Below, piece after piece: positions 36,835-46,116 of a DNA stretch of 64,000 bases; positions within the stretch are counted from its first letter, which is position 1; each line of letters begins with the position of its first letter. Location: positions 124,001 through 188,000 of the forward strand of contig NZ_JACRSE010000003.1 in the NCBI RefSeq assembly GCF_014281055.1, given 5' to 3'. Origin of the DNA: Fluviispira vulneris. GTDB lineage: Bacteria > Bdellovibrionota_B > Oligoflexia > Silvanigrellales > Silvanigrellaceae. The notes under the pieces are model-generated. The model saw nothing but the letters and a program-made list of their open reading frames with translations. It had not been told where the DNA came from and ran no database searches. The position numbers and the translations under genes were made by a program.

Positions 36835-37873
36835 TTTTAATTCCCTTGCGATAAATCATTATCGGATTTGTTAATAACTCTTGCTTTTTATCTGCTTCAA
36901 TAAGCTTATTCCAAACTTCAATTGGATTTTCAAAACCAACTTGGTAACCCATGTTTTCTATTTTACCTTCACAATATATCATTTCTAATCCTAATTGAAG
37001 AGCACACTCGTGAAAATAATTTAAGGATATCCCTTGATCAGAGGGATGCATAAGCGCATCAGCCACAGACACAGAGCCAATTCCTAAATACCTAAAACGT
37101 TCCGTTGTAGCAGGTAAAAATCCTAAGTAATTTAAAAATTGCCACACTCGCAACTGTAAATAGTTTAGTAAAATTTTTATTTTGAATCTCTTCTCAAAAA
37201 AAGAACTCCACATTTCTTTGTAACGTGCTTGAATTCTCCGTTCAAGCTTTCTCCCATGGTAGCTATAAACCATCAATCTTAAAGCTCCTCCTGGGTTTAA
37301 ACGCTCTTCAATTGCTTTTAATAGAAGATAGGGATTGGGTTGATGATGCAAAACACCAAAACATTGGATAAAATCGAAGCCCCCCAAAGCTTTCTCTTTC
37401 AAAATCATTTCTGCGTTACCTAACAAAAAATTAACTTTTTTTAGACTTTCCTGATGTGTAAACAGGTTTTTAAAACGCTGATACGATATCTTTTTTTTTG
37501 CATTTCGCAAGGCTTTTCGGCTCAAATCAACAGCGAGTATCTCGTTTTTCTTATGCAGTTTCCTGAATAAAAGCGGCTCGTCTGTTCCACAACCCACAAG
37601 GAGAATTTTATTAGAACTTGGGAAAACCGCCTCTATTTCTCCTTTAAACATAAAGATTTCTTGCTTGTTAACAGTTTTACTTCTTTTTTTAAAGCTCTGA
37701 CTCATTTGCCAAAGTCTCTGTGCAAATGAAATTCTTCCCAAACTGATTAATTGGGCAAATCCTCCATGGGACGTAAGGTGGGCTTCTACCTTTGGCGAAA
37801 GAAAAAAGGGGCGATTTGGGTACGGAAAAAGATCATAAAACTTACGCATTTTTTCAATCTTTAGCTGCTCCAT
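36821..37873 (-). CDS. SAM-dependent methyltransferase (class I)
   Basis: A 350-residue class I methyltransferase. Motif I is KILLVGCGTDEPLLFRK (about residues 85-101), then ILAVDLSRKALRNAKKK with the acidic ribose-binding residue and GFDFIQCFGVLHHQPNPYLL as motif II/III. The N-terminal MRKFYDLFPYPNRPFF and HLTSHGGFAQLIS are typical of a group of methyltransferases associated with tetratricopeptide or glycan-linked loci. AAGGAAG precedes the ATG. It lies upstream of and overlaps the glycosyltransferase gene. Confidence 0.82.
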   Translation of the reverse strand: MEQLKIEKMRKFYDLFPYPNRPFFLSPKVEAHLTSHGGFAQLISLGRISFAQRLWQMSQSFKKRSKTVNKQEIFMFKGEIEAVFPSSNKILLVGCGTDEPLLFRKLHKKNEILAVDLSRKALRNAKKKISYQRFKNLFTHQESLKKVNFLLGNAEMILKEKALGGFDFIQCFGVLHHQPNPYLLLKAIEERLNPGGALRLMVYSYHGRKLERRIQARYKEMWSSFFEKRFKIKILLNYLQLRVWQFLNYLGFLPATTERFRYLGIGSVSVADALMHPSDQGISLNYFHECALQLGLEMIYCEGKIENMGYQVGFENPIEVWNKLIEADKKQELLTNPIMIYRKGIKIESK

Positions 37874-38007
37874 AAGCGCTTCCTTTCTATAAACTATTAA
37901 AAATACATAAAATTCATATATTATAGCATATCATAACAATGCTCCAAAAGACTTTAGTTCGCACTTGACACTTAATATCTGGTAAAGTATTGCTGTTGCA
38001 CTGATCT

Positions 38008-38084
38008 GGTGGCTGTAGTCAAGCGGTTAAGACAATGGATTGTGATTCCATCATTCGGGGGTTCGAATCCCCTCAGTCACCCCA
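38008..38084 (+). tRNA. tRNA-His (GTG anticodon)
   Basis: A complete cloverleaf can be folded. The acceptor stem GTGGCTG (38009-38015) pairs with CAGTCAC (38074-38080), with the extra G(-1) at 38008 opposite discriminator C73, a tRNA-His hallmark. The anticodon loop TTGTGAT reads GTG, the T-arm is GGGGGTTCGAATCCCCT, and the CCA end is encoded (38082-38084). Confidence 0.97.
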
Positions 38085-38187
38085 TCAATTCTAAGAACTT
38101 CATGAATCAGCTTTTCCTCTTCAAAAAATTTTGACAATTTATAAAAATCTCGTAATATTAAGTCCTTATTAAGTTAAAGGATAAATT

Positions 38188-38754
38188 ATGACTTTGAACA
38201 AGGCCCCCCACTTTTCGACGAAAAGACTTCAGCTCCGTTATATTACTGAACAAGACGCGGAAGACATCTTTTATTATGCGAAAAACAGTAACGTAGCGCG
38301 CTATTCTAACTATGAGCCCCACAAAAGAATCCAAGACAGTTATAATTTCATAAGAAAATGCCAAGCTCTTAATATCAAAGACTCCTTAAATCCTCTTGCG
38401 ATCGTTATTCAAGAGAAGGGGAAGGAGAAAATGATAGGGACTGTAGGACTATTCAAAGGGTCTTTGTGTGGACATAATACTTTAGAACTTGGCTATGCTC
38501 TCGGCGAAGATTGGTGGGGAAAGGGCTACGTTGTGGAAGCGTCACAAATCTTAATCAACCATGCTTTTAAGCAAACTTATACCCGTAGAATTCAAGCTGT
38601 TTGTGTGAGAGAAAATATTGGCAGTTTTCGGGTTATGGAAAAACTCGGGATGCAAAGAGAGGGGATATTAAGAAAGCACGTTTTCAAAAACGATTATTAC
38701 TATGACGTATATATGTACTCATTGCTTAAGGATGAGTGGGACATTTTTAAATAA
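38188..38754 (+). CDS. GNAT acetyltransferase, RimJ/RimL type
   Basis: A 188-residue GCN5-related N-acetyltransferase. The opening FSTKRLQLRYITEQDAEDIF is typical of the RimJ/RimL/SpeG-like group. The acetyl-CoA site is in ELGYALGEDWWGKGYVVEAS (about residues 97-116), and the late ENIGSFRVMEKLGMQREGIL is the conserved motif B. Such enzymes acetylate ribosomal protein N-termini or small molecules. AAGGATAAATT precedes the ATG. It follows tRNA-His by 100 bases and converges with uspA. The substrate is unknown. Confidence 0.88.
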   Translation: MTLNKAPHFSTKRLQLRYITEQDAEDIFYYAKNSNVARYSNYEPHKRIQDSYNFIRKCQALNIKDSLNPLAIVIQEKGKEKMIGTVGLFKGSLCGHNTLELGYALGEDWWGKGYVVEASQILINHAFKQTYTRRIQAVCVRENIGSFRVMEKLGMQREGILRKHVFKNDYYYDVYMYSLLKDEWDIFK

Positions 38755-38756
38755 AA

Positions 38757-39185
38757 CTAATTATTCACAATAAGAACGTCGCAATGGATTTTATTGGCTA
38801 TATAATTCGCAGTGGACCCCAACATACCAATAAAGGAATGATGGTGACCAGCAACAATAACAAGATCAAATGCATTTTCTTTAGCAAAAGCAACTATTCC
38901 AGGTTTTGGATTGCCAAAAAATACATGCTGCTGATTGGCTTCTAATTTATACTGTCCAGCAACTTCTTGCATTTTTTCTTCAGCTTTTTCCATTATTTTT
39001 TTTTCAAGATCTATATCCATAGGATAATAATATCCATGAATTGGCACAGATGCGACAGGAAGCACAACGTGACATAAATGTGTTTCAGCTTGAAATGAAT
39101 TTGCAATTTCGAAAGATTTCCCTAAAAATTTTAAACTCTCATCAGAAAAATCAGTGCACAACAGAATTTTTTTATACATTGACAT
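38757..39185 (-). CDS. Universal stress protein, UspA family (copy 2)
   Basis: A 142-residue UspA domain. MSMYKKILLCTDFSDESLKF gives the first strand, and VVAGHHHSFIGMLGSTANYI near the C-terminus is the ATP-binding GxxG-x9-GS motif, intact, so nucleotide binding is expected. AGGGG precedes the ATG. It is the distal gene of a tandem pair with the UspA gene at 39215-39637. Both are about 140 residues but only moderately similar, which points to an old duplication. Confidence 0.9.
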   Translation of the reverse strand: MSMYKKILLCTDFSDESLKFLGKSFEIANSFQAETHLCHVVLPVASVPIHGYYYPMDIDLEKKIMEKAEEKMQEVAGQYKLEANQQHVFFGNPKPGIVAFAKENAFDLVIVAGHHHSFIGMLGSTANYIANKIHCDVLIVNN

Positions 39186-39214
39186 GAATAAAACCCCTAA
39201 TAACTATAAGAAAT

Positions 39215-39637
39215 TTACTTTTTAACTATTAACACATCACAATCAGCCTTATTTGAAAGAACGGCTGCAACAGAACCTAACATACCTAAGCGAGAATGAT
39301 CATGTCCACCAACTATAATAGCATCAATATTTAATTTTTTAGCAAGATTGAGTATTTCTTCTTTTGCATTGCCTCTTAAAAAGTGAGTATTCTTCTCATG
39401 AATAGATAAATTATGAGCCAATTCTGCAAATTTTTTCTTCAGTGGTTCGAGGACATTTTCGTTGAAGTCAAAGGACTGATAATAAAAATAAGACGCTGGA
39501 GCCACTATACTCTCATCTCCCAAAACATAGCATAAATGCACATTTGCTTTTGTTATTTCGCGTAACAAAAGGGTCTTTTGAGATACAGCCTCTGTTACTT
39601 CTGAGAAATCGATAGCCATTAATATATTTTTATACAT
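39215..39637 (-). CDS. Universal stress protein, UspA family (copy 1)
   Basis: A 140-residue UspA domain beginning MYKNILMAIDFSEVTEAV, with the C-terminal nucleotide-binding motif VGGHDHSRLGMLGSVAAVLS. I set the start at the second in-frame ATG (39637). The first ATG at 39649 forms part of ATGAGGTCAGTT, so its AGG is better read as the ribosome binding site of the second. The gene is the proximal member of the tandem pair. Universal stress proteins respond to starvation or redox stress; the trigger here is not visible. Confidence 0.9.
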   Translation of the reverse strand: MYKNILMAIDFSEVTEAVSQKTLLLREITKANVHLCYVLGDESIVAPASYFYYQSFDFNENVLEPLKKKFAELAHNLSIHEKNTHFLRGNAKEEILNLAKKLNIDAIIVGGHDHSRLGMLGSVAAVLSNKADCDVLIVKK

Positions 39638-39935
39638 AACTGACCTCATTTTAAATAAAATATCGAATTTTTTACCTACTCATAAAACTTATAAACCCAC
39701 CCACAAAAATTCATACTCCAATTTACATTTATATTGCACAAGTTAAATAAAGGCAATTTTTCTCGTGAAAATAGAAACTATTGCTAACCAGTTATTTCTC
39801 ATTTAAATATTTCATCTGCGCTTCTTTAATAGATTTTACGAAATTATTACTTTTCATCTTTAATAAAATACCAAATTCATATATGCTCTATATCTAGCAG
39901 CTCTAATATTAATTTTATCCACTATGAGGACCAAT

Positions 39936-40163
39936 ATGTTTCTTAAATATTTAGTATACTTTTATCTATTTGCATTTTCCACTTCAATTTTTGCAGAAAA
40001 AAATCAAACACAAGAAATTTTTGAGCCAAATTTTATAGAATATTTGGTCTCAGACTTGGCCTATACGGATTTTATTAATAAATGTCTTGCAGATGGTAAA
40101 GATATTAATCTATGTGAATTTGAGTTCAGCAATTATGTAAATCATTATTTAAGATCATTATAA
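39936..40163 (+). CDS. Small secreted or periplasmic protein of unknown function
   Basis: A 75-residue protein with a clear Sec signal peptide (MFLKYLVYFYLFAFSTSIFA, cleavage probably after Ala20). The mature part has about 55 residues, is acidic to neutral, and contains two cysteines (INKCLADGKDINLCEFEF) that could form a disulfide in the periplasm. I chose the ATG at 39936 because the upstream ATG (39924) begins ATGAGGA, which supplies the ribosome binding site. I do not recognise a family. It stands alone between the uspA pair and the NHL protein. Confidence 0.6.
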   Translation: MFLKYLVYFYLFAFSTSIFAEKNQTQEIFEPNFIEYLVSDLAYTDFINKCLADGKDINLCEFEFSNYVNHYLRSL

Positions 40164-40254
40164 ATATATATTAAAATAAATCCAATATAAAAGAATAAAG
40201 ACAATAAATTTTATATTTTTGTAAAAAAATTTGACTCTAATGATATATTAAAAA

Positions 40255-41760
40255 TTAAACGATATTTTGCGTCAGCATATATTTAGGGACATCTGATATA
40301 TGCCCGAAAGGGCCTGAATATATGCTCTCAATAGGAATAACATCTAAAGAGTCAATACTTTCTTTTTGAGTGACTTTAGCTTCATCAATAACAATAATTC
40401 TATGACAATTTGTATCAGAAATAATTAACTTCCCATCAAACCATGATATACCTGAAGGTTCATTTAATTTTTCAGTAAGATGAACTGTACCTAAATAATC
40501 TTTATCAACAGAATAAATTCTTAATGCATTATTATAGCTATCAACAATATAAAGATTATTACTCGCAGGACTCCAAGCACAACTCAACGGATGTTGAAGT
40601 CGAGCCTCTGCTCCAAGACCATCACAAAAGCCAAAATCGAAAAGGCCTTCTCCTACGAGACTCACAATCATAGTTTTACCAGATTCATTCCAGTTTTTAA
40701 CCACAAGGCGAATTGAGCTTGTTTCACTGTCAGTAAATGCGAGCACAGTGTCGGATATCGCTGTTATCCCAGAAGGCTGAGCAAGAGCAGCAAATGAAGC
40801 GGGGCCATCCACTATATCCTCTCGCCCAGATCCTGCAATATGTAAAATAGATTCATCTTTTGCAATAAATAATACAATTTGATGACTGCCTGCGCATGTT
40901 ATTGCAAGATCATTTCCCCAAACACAGACATCTGTTGGAGAGTTAAGAGGGGCTAACTTAGCCACATATTCTGAACGACTCTCGAACACACCCTTATCGC
41001 CCTTACCAGCAATCACACGATATTTCCGCTGAGGTTTTCCTTCTAAGTCGAAGGCAATGAGTCGGTGATGCTCAGAGTCACAAACGATGAGTTCACTTTT
41101 CCAAACACAACAACCTTGAGGGGATAATAAGATTCCTTCACCAAATGAAGAGACAAACTTTCCTTCGGAGTTTAATTGCACAATTCGATTATTATAGGTG
41201 TCAGATACAAAATAATGAACTAAATTATTTATTTTTGTTGCCACAGCTTTTGTTGGATAACGAAAATTTAATTTATCTTCAATATTTTCCCATTCACATA
41301 ATTTTATCTCTGGCAGAGTTTTATTCTGTAACAAATTAATTATTTGTTCTTTTAGAATTTCATATTTATTTTCCCCAGAAGTCGAAAAAGCAATCATTCC
41401 GTCGCTATCGATCAATATAAAGGTTGGCCAAGAACGTACTGCAAATTTTTTCCAGAGCTGCATTTCTTCATCTACAATCACTGGATGTTGAATATTTAAA
41501 CGGTGACAAGCATCTTTAATATTGTCATAATCTTTTTCGTGTGAAAATTTAGCACAATGAACTCCCAAAACAACCAACCCTTTTGGACAAAATTCTTCTT
41601 CAATTTTCTTTAAATCATGCAATATATGTACACAATTTATACAGCAATATGTCCAAAAATCTAGTAATATTGGATGACCTTTAAAGTTTGCTAAACTAAT
41701 ATTATGTCTTGCATTAATCCATTTAAATTGGGGAGGGAAGTCGGGGGCATGAACCGGCAT
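40255..41760 (-). CDS. Thioredoxin-like/NHL-repeat protein (NHLRC2-like)
   Basis: A 501-residue two-domain protein. Residues 1-150 form a TlpA-like thioredoxin domain with LLDFWTYCCINCVHILHDLK, where CCINC replaces the usual CxxC and is the norm in NHLRC2-type proteins. Residues from about 165 on form a six-bladed NHL propeller, with repeats such as YFVSDTYNNRIVQLNSEGKF and NNLYIVDSYNNALRIYSVDK. There is no signal peptide, so the protein is probably cytoplasmic. The function of bacterial members is poorly defined; a redox or scaffold role is likely. AGG is 7 bases before the ATG. Confidence 0.88.
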   Translation of the reverse strand: MPVHAPDFPPQFKWINARHNISLANFKGHPILLDFWTYCCINCVHILHDLKKIEEEFCPKGLVVLGVHCAKFSHEKDYDNIKDACHRLNIQHPVIVDEEMQLWKKFAVRSWPTFILIDSDGMIAFSTSGENKYEILKEQIINLLQNKTLPEIKLCEWENIEDKLNFRYPTKAVATKINNLVHYFVSDTYNNRIVQLNSEGKFVSSFGEGILLSPQGCCVWKSELIVCDSEHHRLIAFDLEGKPQRKYRVIAGKGDKGVFESRSEYVAKLAPLNSPTDVCVWGNDLAITCAGSHQIVLFIAKDESILHIAGSGREDIVDGPASFAALAQPSGITAISDTVLAFTDSETSSIRLVVKNWNESGKTMIVSLVGEGLFDFGFCDGLGAEARLQHPLSCAWSPASNNLYIVDSYNNALRIYSVDKDYLGTVHLTEKLNEPSGISWFDGKLIISDTNCHRIIVIDEAKVTQKESIDSLDVIPIESIYSGPFGHISDVPKYMLTQNIV

Positions 41761-41800
41761 TGTGACACCTATAATAAAAAAACTTGTTATAGTTTTTATT

Positions 41801-42232
41801 TTACTTCATTTTGAAACGATCAAAAAGTCCCTTAATCATTTTATAGTCCATTTTAAGCCCAGAAATACCCTTACGTTTAATTAAGACAACAAGCTTTGGC
41901 AAAAAAATGACAAACGCAATCAAACCAAAAAGTAGAACAAAAGTAAATATAACCAGAAATATAGGTATAAATAAAATAAATGATAAGATTGAAGGCTTAT
42001 TTTTAGTAAAGACGGCTCCATTAGAAAAAGTCCAAGAAAATGAGCGAAATTGATTATCTTGCTTCATATTAGAAAAATTTTGCGAAGAATAATCAATGTC
42101 TGGATTTATAGATAAATTATTCATTTCTTTTTCAGATTTGATTGAAGAAGTTTCATTTTTACAAGAACCTTCTTCTGAAATAAATTCAGCATCAATAACA
42201 TCATTATATTTATTAGACTCATCCTTCTTCAT
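41801..42232 (-). CDS. Hypothetical membrane protein
   Basis: A 143-residue protein I do not recognise. Residues 1-75 are polar and acidic with many Ser, Asn and Glu, probably disordered. Residues about 80-120 form one or two hydrophobic helices (ILSFILFIPIFLVIFTFVLL, then FGLIAFVIFLPKLVVLI). The short tail is basic and rich in Lys (KRKGISGLKMDYKMIKG), placing the C-terminus in the cytoplasm by the positive-inside rule. GAGG is 5 bases from the ATG, so it is very likely translated. It follows the btu-type importer genes in the same direction with a gap of 37 bases. Confidence 0.6.
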   Translation of the reverse strand: MKKDESNKYNDVIDAEFISEEGSCKNETSSIKSEKEMNNLSINPDIDYSSQNFSNMKQDNQFRSFSWTFSNGAVFTKNKPSILSFILFIPIFLVIFTFVLLFGLIAFVIFLPKLVVLIKRKGISGLKMDYKMIKGLFDRFKMK

Positions 42233-42269
42233 AAAAACCTCTTGAACAATGTAAAAGATTAGTTGAATT

Positions 42270-43046
42270 TTAAATACTCAAACTTTCATTAGAATTAAAA
42301 TAAAATTCATCTTTATTATTTAAATCATAAAGTTTTTTAAGAATATTTAAATTCCAAAAAATATCTGCTTTAGAATTCCAAGTAAGAACTCCATTATTTA
42401 AGGCACAAATTCGATTTGCAATCATTTTTGCAAAATGTATATCATGAGTAGCTATAAATATTATTGCTTTATTTTTAACTACGTAGTCTTTACATTTCTC
42501 GATAAGATTTATTTTATGCTTTAAATCTAGATCTCCATCAGGTTCATCTAGTATTAATATTTTTGATTTCCTTTGCCATATTCTAGCCAATTGAACCCTT
42601 TTCCACTCTCCACCGCTTAAAAGAATAATTTCTTTTTTTGCTTGAGAAGCAATATCAAAATCTCTTAATACACTCGAAAAGTCAAATGAAAATTCAATGT
42701 TTAACTTCTGTAAAATATTAATATTATCGTCTCTCTCAAGCAGCAAAAACTCTTCAACATTAAAGTTTTCTGCTCTGGCTAAGGATTGCGGCAGCCAGGA
42801 GATTATACGAGATCTGCATAAACTATTAATATTATTTATTTTTTCTTTATTTATGAATACGTTACCATAGGTTGGCTCTATAACTCCAGCACATATTTTA
42901 AGCAAAGTGCTTTTTCCAGCTCCATTGTTACCTAAAAAACAAATAATTTCACCTTCATTAAACTCAAAGTTTATATCTTTTAACAAAGTTTTCTTATTAA
43001 GCACTGAATAAAAAAGTTTTTCTGCCCTGAAGTTTAAACTCAACAT
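42270..43046 (-). CDS. btuD: Cobalamin/iron-siderophore-type ABC transporter ATP-binding protein
   Basis: A 258-residue ATPase of the BtuD/FhuC class. Walker A is FLGNNGAGKSTLLKI, the signature is LSGGEWKRVQLARIWQRK, and Walker B is KILILDEPDGDLDLKHK. The LSGGEWKR signature with Glu-Trp instead of Gln-Arg is like that of BtuD. Its ATG overlaps the btuC stop by one base (TAATG). It energises the BtuC-type permease encoded upstream. Cobalamin is the likeliest substrate from the binding-protein similarity, but iron-siderophore complexes are an alternative. Confidence 0.85.
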   Translation of the reverse strand: MLSLNFRAEKLFYSVLNKKTLLKDINFEFNEGEIICFLGNNGAGKSTLLKICAGVIEPTYGNVFINKEKINNINSLCRSRIISWLPQSLARAENFNVEEFLLLERDDNINILQKLNIEFSFDFSSVLRDFDIASQAKKEIILLSGGEWKRVQLARIWQRKSKILILDEPDGDLDLKHKINLIEKCKDYVVKNKAIIFIATHDIHFAKMIANRICALNNGVLTWNSKADIFWNLNILKKLYDLNNKDEFYFNSNESLSI

Positions 43047-44059
43047 TAAACCTTTTTCCTTATTAAAATAAAGGCCAACACGGGTGCCCCAAGAATAGCT
43101 GTAAAAATACCCAACGGCAATTGAGCGGGCGAGAATAAAGAACGCGAAAGTGTATCAGCATTGACTAGGACTATAGATCCTAAAATCATACTTAATATAC
43201 ATTCAAACCTTGCAGAAAACCTATGCATTTTTCGAATCATATGCGGAATTATCAGACCAATAAAACCTATAGAACCAGCAGTAGAAACTACAAGTGAAAC
43301 TAAAAAACAAATCATTACAACTGAAATTTTTCTTAATTTTACTGGATTAAGCCCCATAGATTTAGAAAAGTCATCTCCAAATGACATTAAATCAAAATAA
43401 TTTGCATTTCTTAGAAGGAAAAAAGCAGGTACGATGGACATCGTATAAAAAATAAATAATTGAATTAAGTTTATCGGTTGTAACGTGCCTATCATCGCAT
43501 TGTGAATTTCAGAAAGCTGTTCTGGTTTTGCAAGTGTAATAATCATCAAAGTAATTGATGAAAAAAAAGAGTTTATAATAATTCCTATTACTGGATAAAT
43601 GTATTCATCATTAACACTTTTAATTCTTTTTCTAAAAAATAATAAAATAAAAAAAGACAAAAAGCATCCTATAAAAGTAAAAACTGACTGAAATGGAATG
43701 AGATTTTGTAAAGTTAATTCAGAAAAAAATTGAATTGAACTTAGAATGATAAATAGAGCTAAAAAACATGTGCCACCTGATGAAATACCCAGTATAAAAG
43801 GATCTGCCAACGGGTTTCTAAGAACTCTTTGCAAAACACATCCACTTAATGCTAAAATAGCACCAACCAAAGCAGCTTGCATAAGACTATTAAATCTCAA
43901 CTCCAATATTCTATATTCTATACTAGAAAAAGTTAGTGATGAATTTAAAACTTCACTAAGAGAGAGCTGCACAGACCCATGATAAATACTTAAAATAGCA
44001 GATATAAAGAAAATGAATACATATATAGAACACACTTTAAAAGAAAAATTTGATTTCAA
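43046..44059 (-). CDS. btuC: BtuC/FecCD-family ABC transporter permease
   Basis: A 337-residue permease with about ten hydrophobic helices. Family hallmarks are LALSGCVLQRVLRNPLADPF followed by ILGISSGG near residue 80, and STAGSIGFIGLIIPHMIRKM near residue 260, which contacts the ATPase. The start is a TTG at 44059 located one base after the btuF stop (TGAGTTG), which suggests translation depends on re-initiation from btuF. It is the membrane part of the btuF-btuC-btuD importer. Confidence 0.88.
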   Translation of the reverse strand: MKSNFSFKVCSIYVFIFFISAILSIYHGSVQLSLSEVLNSSLTFSSIEYRILELRFNSLMQAALVGAILALSGCVLQRVLRNPLADPFILGISSGGTCFLALFIILSSIQFFSELTLQNLIPFQSVFTFIGCFLSFFILLFFRKRIKSVNDEYIYPVIGIIINSFFSSITLMIITLAKPEQLSEIHNAMIGTLQPINLIQLFIFYTMSIVPAFFLLRNANYFDLMSFGDDFSKSMGLNPVKLRKISVVMICFLVSLVVSTAGSIGFIGLIIPHMIRKMHRFSARFECILSMILGSIVLVNADTLSRSLFSPAQLPLGIFTAILGAPVLAFILIRKKV

Positions 44060-44060
44060 C

Positions 44061-44876
44061 TCACAAACTTTCTATAAATTTTATACCTTCTACTATTCTT
44101 GGCCCAGGTCTTACTAAAACATCGTCAGGGACAATTATGACTTTAATTTTATCAATATCATTTCCATAAATATTCTTTATGTTTTGTGTCTGTATTTTTA
44201 AAGATTCGTCGATATTTTTACCTTTAATTGATCCAACTAAAATAATATCAGGTCTGTTTTTTATTAAAAATTCTTTAGTTATAATTGGATATTTTATAAT
44301 ACTTTTACCAACAATATTTTTTAAACCAGATTTTAAAAACAGTCCACCTAGCCAAGTATCTTCACTTACTGAATATAGTGGATTAAATTGTAGAGCAAAT
44401 AAAAATGATTTATTTTTCTTTGGTTTATTTTCAAGAGAAAATAATGCTTCTTTGATTTTTTTCGCAACTATTTCACCTTTTTTTTCCGCACCTAATTTCT
44501 TTGCGATATCATTAATTATAACAGGTAAATCTTCTGCTCGTTCTGGATTAACTTCTATTATGTTAATCCCATATGACTTTAACTTATTCAATTTAGCTAT
44601 TGGATTTCCTTTGGTCGCTAAAACTACTGTTGCGCCTGATGTTAATATTTTTTCAAGACTTGGATCATTGTATTGTCCTACTTTAAAAATCGACTTTGCT
44701 TTAATAGGATAATCGCATAAAAATGTATTGCCAACGAGCTTACCTTCAAGTTCTAATGCAAATACTATCTCAGTTAGATTTGGTGCCAAAGTAACAATTT
44801 TTTGCGTATTATTTGCATAAGCAATTTGGAAATAAAATAAAATTAGAATTACAAAATGAAAATATTTAATTCTCAT
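44061..44876 (-). CDS. btuF: BtuF-like periplasmic cobalamin/metal-chelate binding protein
   Basis: A 271-residue substrate-binding protein of the helical-backbone class. A signal peptide (YFHFVILILFYFQIAYA) is followed by KIVTLAPNLTEIVFALELEG and GQYNDPSLEKILTSGATVVL, matching BtuF. The C-terminal IIVPDDVLVRPGPRIVEGIK is also BtuF-like. No lipobox cysteine is seen. Its ATG overlaps the stop of the upstream sigma factor gene (ATGA), so the importer is apparently co-translated with a stress-type sigma factor, which is unusual. Confidence 0.83.
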   Translation of the reverse strand: MRIKYFHFVILILFYFQIAYANNTQKIVTLAPNLTEIVFALELEGKLVGNTFLCDYPIKAKSIFKVGQYNDPSLEKILTSGATVVLATKGNPIAKLNKLKSYGINIIEVNPERAEDLPVIINDIAKKLGAEKKGEIVAKKIKEALFSLENKPKKNKSFLFALQFNPLYSVSEDTWLGGLFLKSGLKNIVGKSIIKYPIITKEFLIKNRPDIILVGSIKGKNIDESLKIQTQNIKNIYGNDIDKIKVIIVPDDVLVRPGPRIVEGIKFIESL

Positions 44877-46087
44877 TTTGTAATTCCAGCAGCGATAATT
44901 CTATCTTTAATTTTCTTAATAACTCTCGCTTCTAATTGACGAGCTCTTTCACGAGTTATTCCATATTTATCACCAACATCTTGGAGAGTGATTGGCTCAT
45001 CCGCCATAATTCTGTTATGAAAAATAAAAGAATCTCTTTCATTTAAATCTTTTTCAACAAATGCCATTTCTTTTCGAAGAATTTTTAGAAGCTGTTCTCT
45101 TTCATAAGAAAGTCCAGGATCTTCGGAGTCTGACATAATTAAATCGACTTGACGAGCGTCTCCTTCTTCACCCACTGGTGTGTCTAAAGAAACATCATTT
45201 TTCGTTAATCTTTGTTGCATTTCGATAACATCATTTGGCTGAACTCCAATTTTTTCTGCCAATAAATTCGCATCGAATTTTTGCGTTAAAGCGTAAAGCC
45301 TTTCAGCCTCTCCACGCAGCCTAAAAAATAATTTTCTTTGTGCGTCAGTCGTTCCCATCCTGACAAGACTTTTATTATCCATTAAAAATTTCAAAATATA
45401 GGCCCGTATCCACCACGCACTGTAGGTTGAGAGCTTGACTCCACGATATGGATTAAAACGATTGACCGCCTGCACCAAACCCGCATTGCCCTCTTGAATA
45501 AGATCGAGAATTTGCGAATATGCCCTACGATATTCCATAGCTATTTTGACAACTAATCTAAGATTTGCCGTTACAAGTTGATTGCGAGCATTCATTTCAT
45601 TGTGCTCATATGCCCTTATCGCTACTTCTTTTTCTTCTTCACGGGTCATCAGAGAATAGCGGCGAAGCTCAGCCAGATACCTCTGAAGCGCATTGGTGGT
45701 AACAAGCCCAGGTTCTTTCCCTGTTATTTCAAAGGTATCATCTAAATCAATATCCTCTTCTTCATATTCAGAATCTTCGCTTTTCAGAGCAGGTAAAATG
45801 TCTGTATCATCTAAGATGACTTCAGATTCAGAGTCTTTATAATTGTCTACATCTATTATATCGTGGTGTCTTGATGACTCATTAGAATCATCTTCTTCGT
45901 CCAATATTTCAGCATCTAGCAAATCCGCTTGTTTTGCCTTGGAATGTTTAGTTGGTTTTAAATATGAGTCAGACGTTTTTGATTTTTCTTGTACTGAAAC
46001 ACGAACAAAAGACTTCTTTTTTGAATTTTTGGTCTTATCATTTTGTGTTTCATCTTCAGTAATCACAATCTCTTTCTTACGAGTCAT
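44873..46087 (-). CDS. RpoH/sigma-32-like RNA polymerase sigma factor with acidic N-terminal extension
   Basis: A 404-residue sigma-70-family factor. From about residue 130 on it has region 1.2 (NALQRYLAELRRYSLMTREE), region 2 (NLRLVVKIAMEYRRAYSQIL followed by DLIQEGNAGLVQAVNRFNPY), the RpoH-type KLSTYSAWWIRAYILKFLMD, and region 4 (ITLQDVGDKYGITRERARQL). The absent region 1.1 and the AWWIRAYI element fit the RpoH/SigB-SigC group of delta-proteobacteria, which drive heat-shock or developmental genes. The first 130 residues are a Lys/Ser-rich then strongly Asp/Glu-rich extension of unknown role. It is divergent from the lipid kinase gene by 29 bases only, so each promoter must overlap the other gene's coding region. 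Confidence 0.87.
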   Translation of the reverse strand: MTRKKEIVITEDETQNDKTKNSKKKSFVRVSVQEKSKTSDSYLKPTKHSKAKQADLLDAEILDEEDDSNESSRHHDIIDVDNYKDSESEVILDDTDILPALKSEDSEYEEEDIDLDDTFEITGKEPGLVTTNALQRYLAELRRYSLMTREEEKEVAIRAYEHNEMNARNQLVTANLRLVVKIAMEYRRAYSQILDLIQEGNAGLVQAVNRFNPYRGVKLSTYSAWWIRAYILKFLMDNKSLVRMGTTDAQRKLFFRLRGEAERLYALTQKFDANLLAEKIGVQPNDVIEMQQRLTKNDVSLDTPVGEEGDARQVDLIMSDSEDPGLSYEREQLLKILRKEMAFVEKDLNERDSFIFHNRIMADEPITLQDVGDKYGITRERARQLEARVIKKIKDRIIAAGITK

Positions 46088-46116
46088 AGGGTTTACTCCC
46101 TGAAAAGGAATCTACA

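Noticed and set aside
44179..44712. 177-codon frame antisense to btuF
   Set aside because: It lies wholly inside a well-supported gene on the opposite strand; its composition is what the complement of btuF codons would give.
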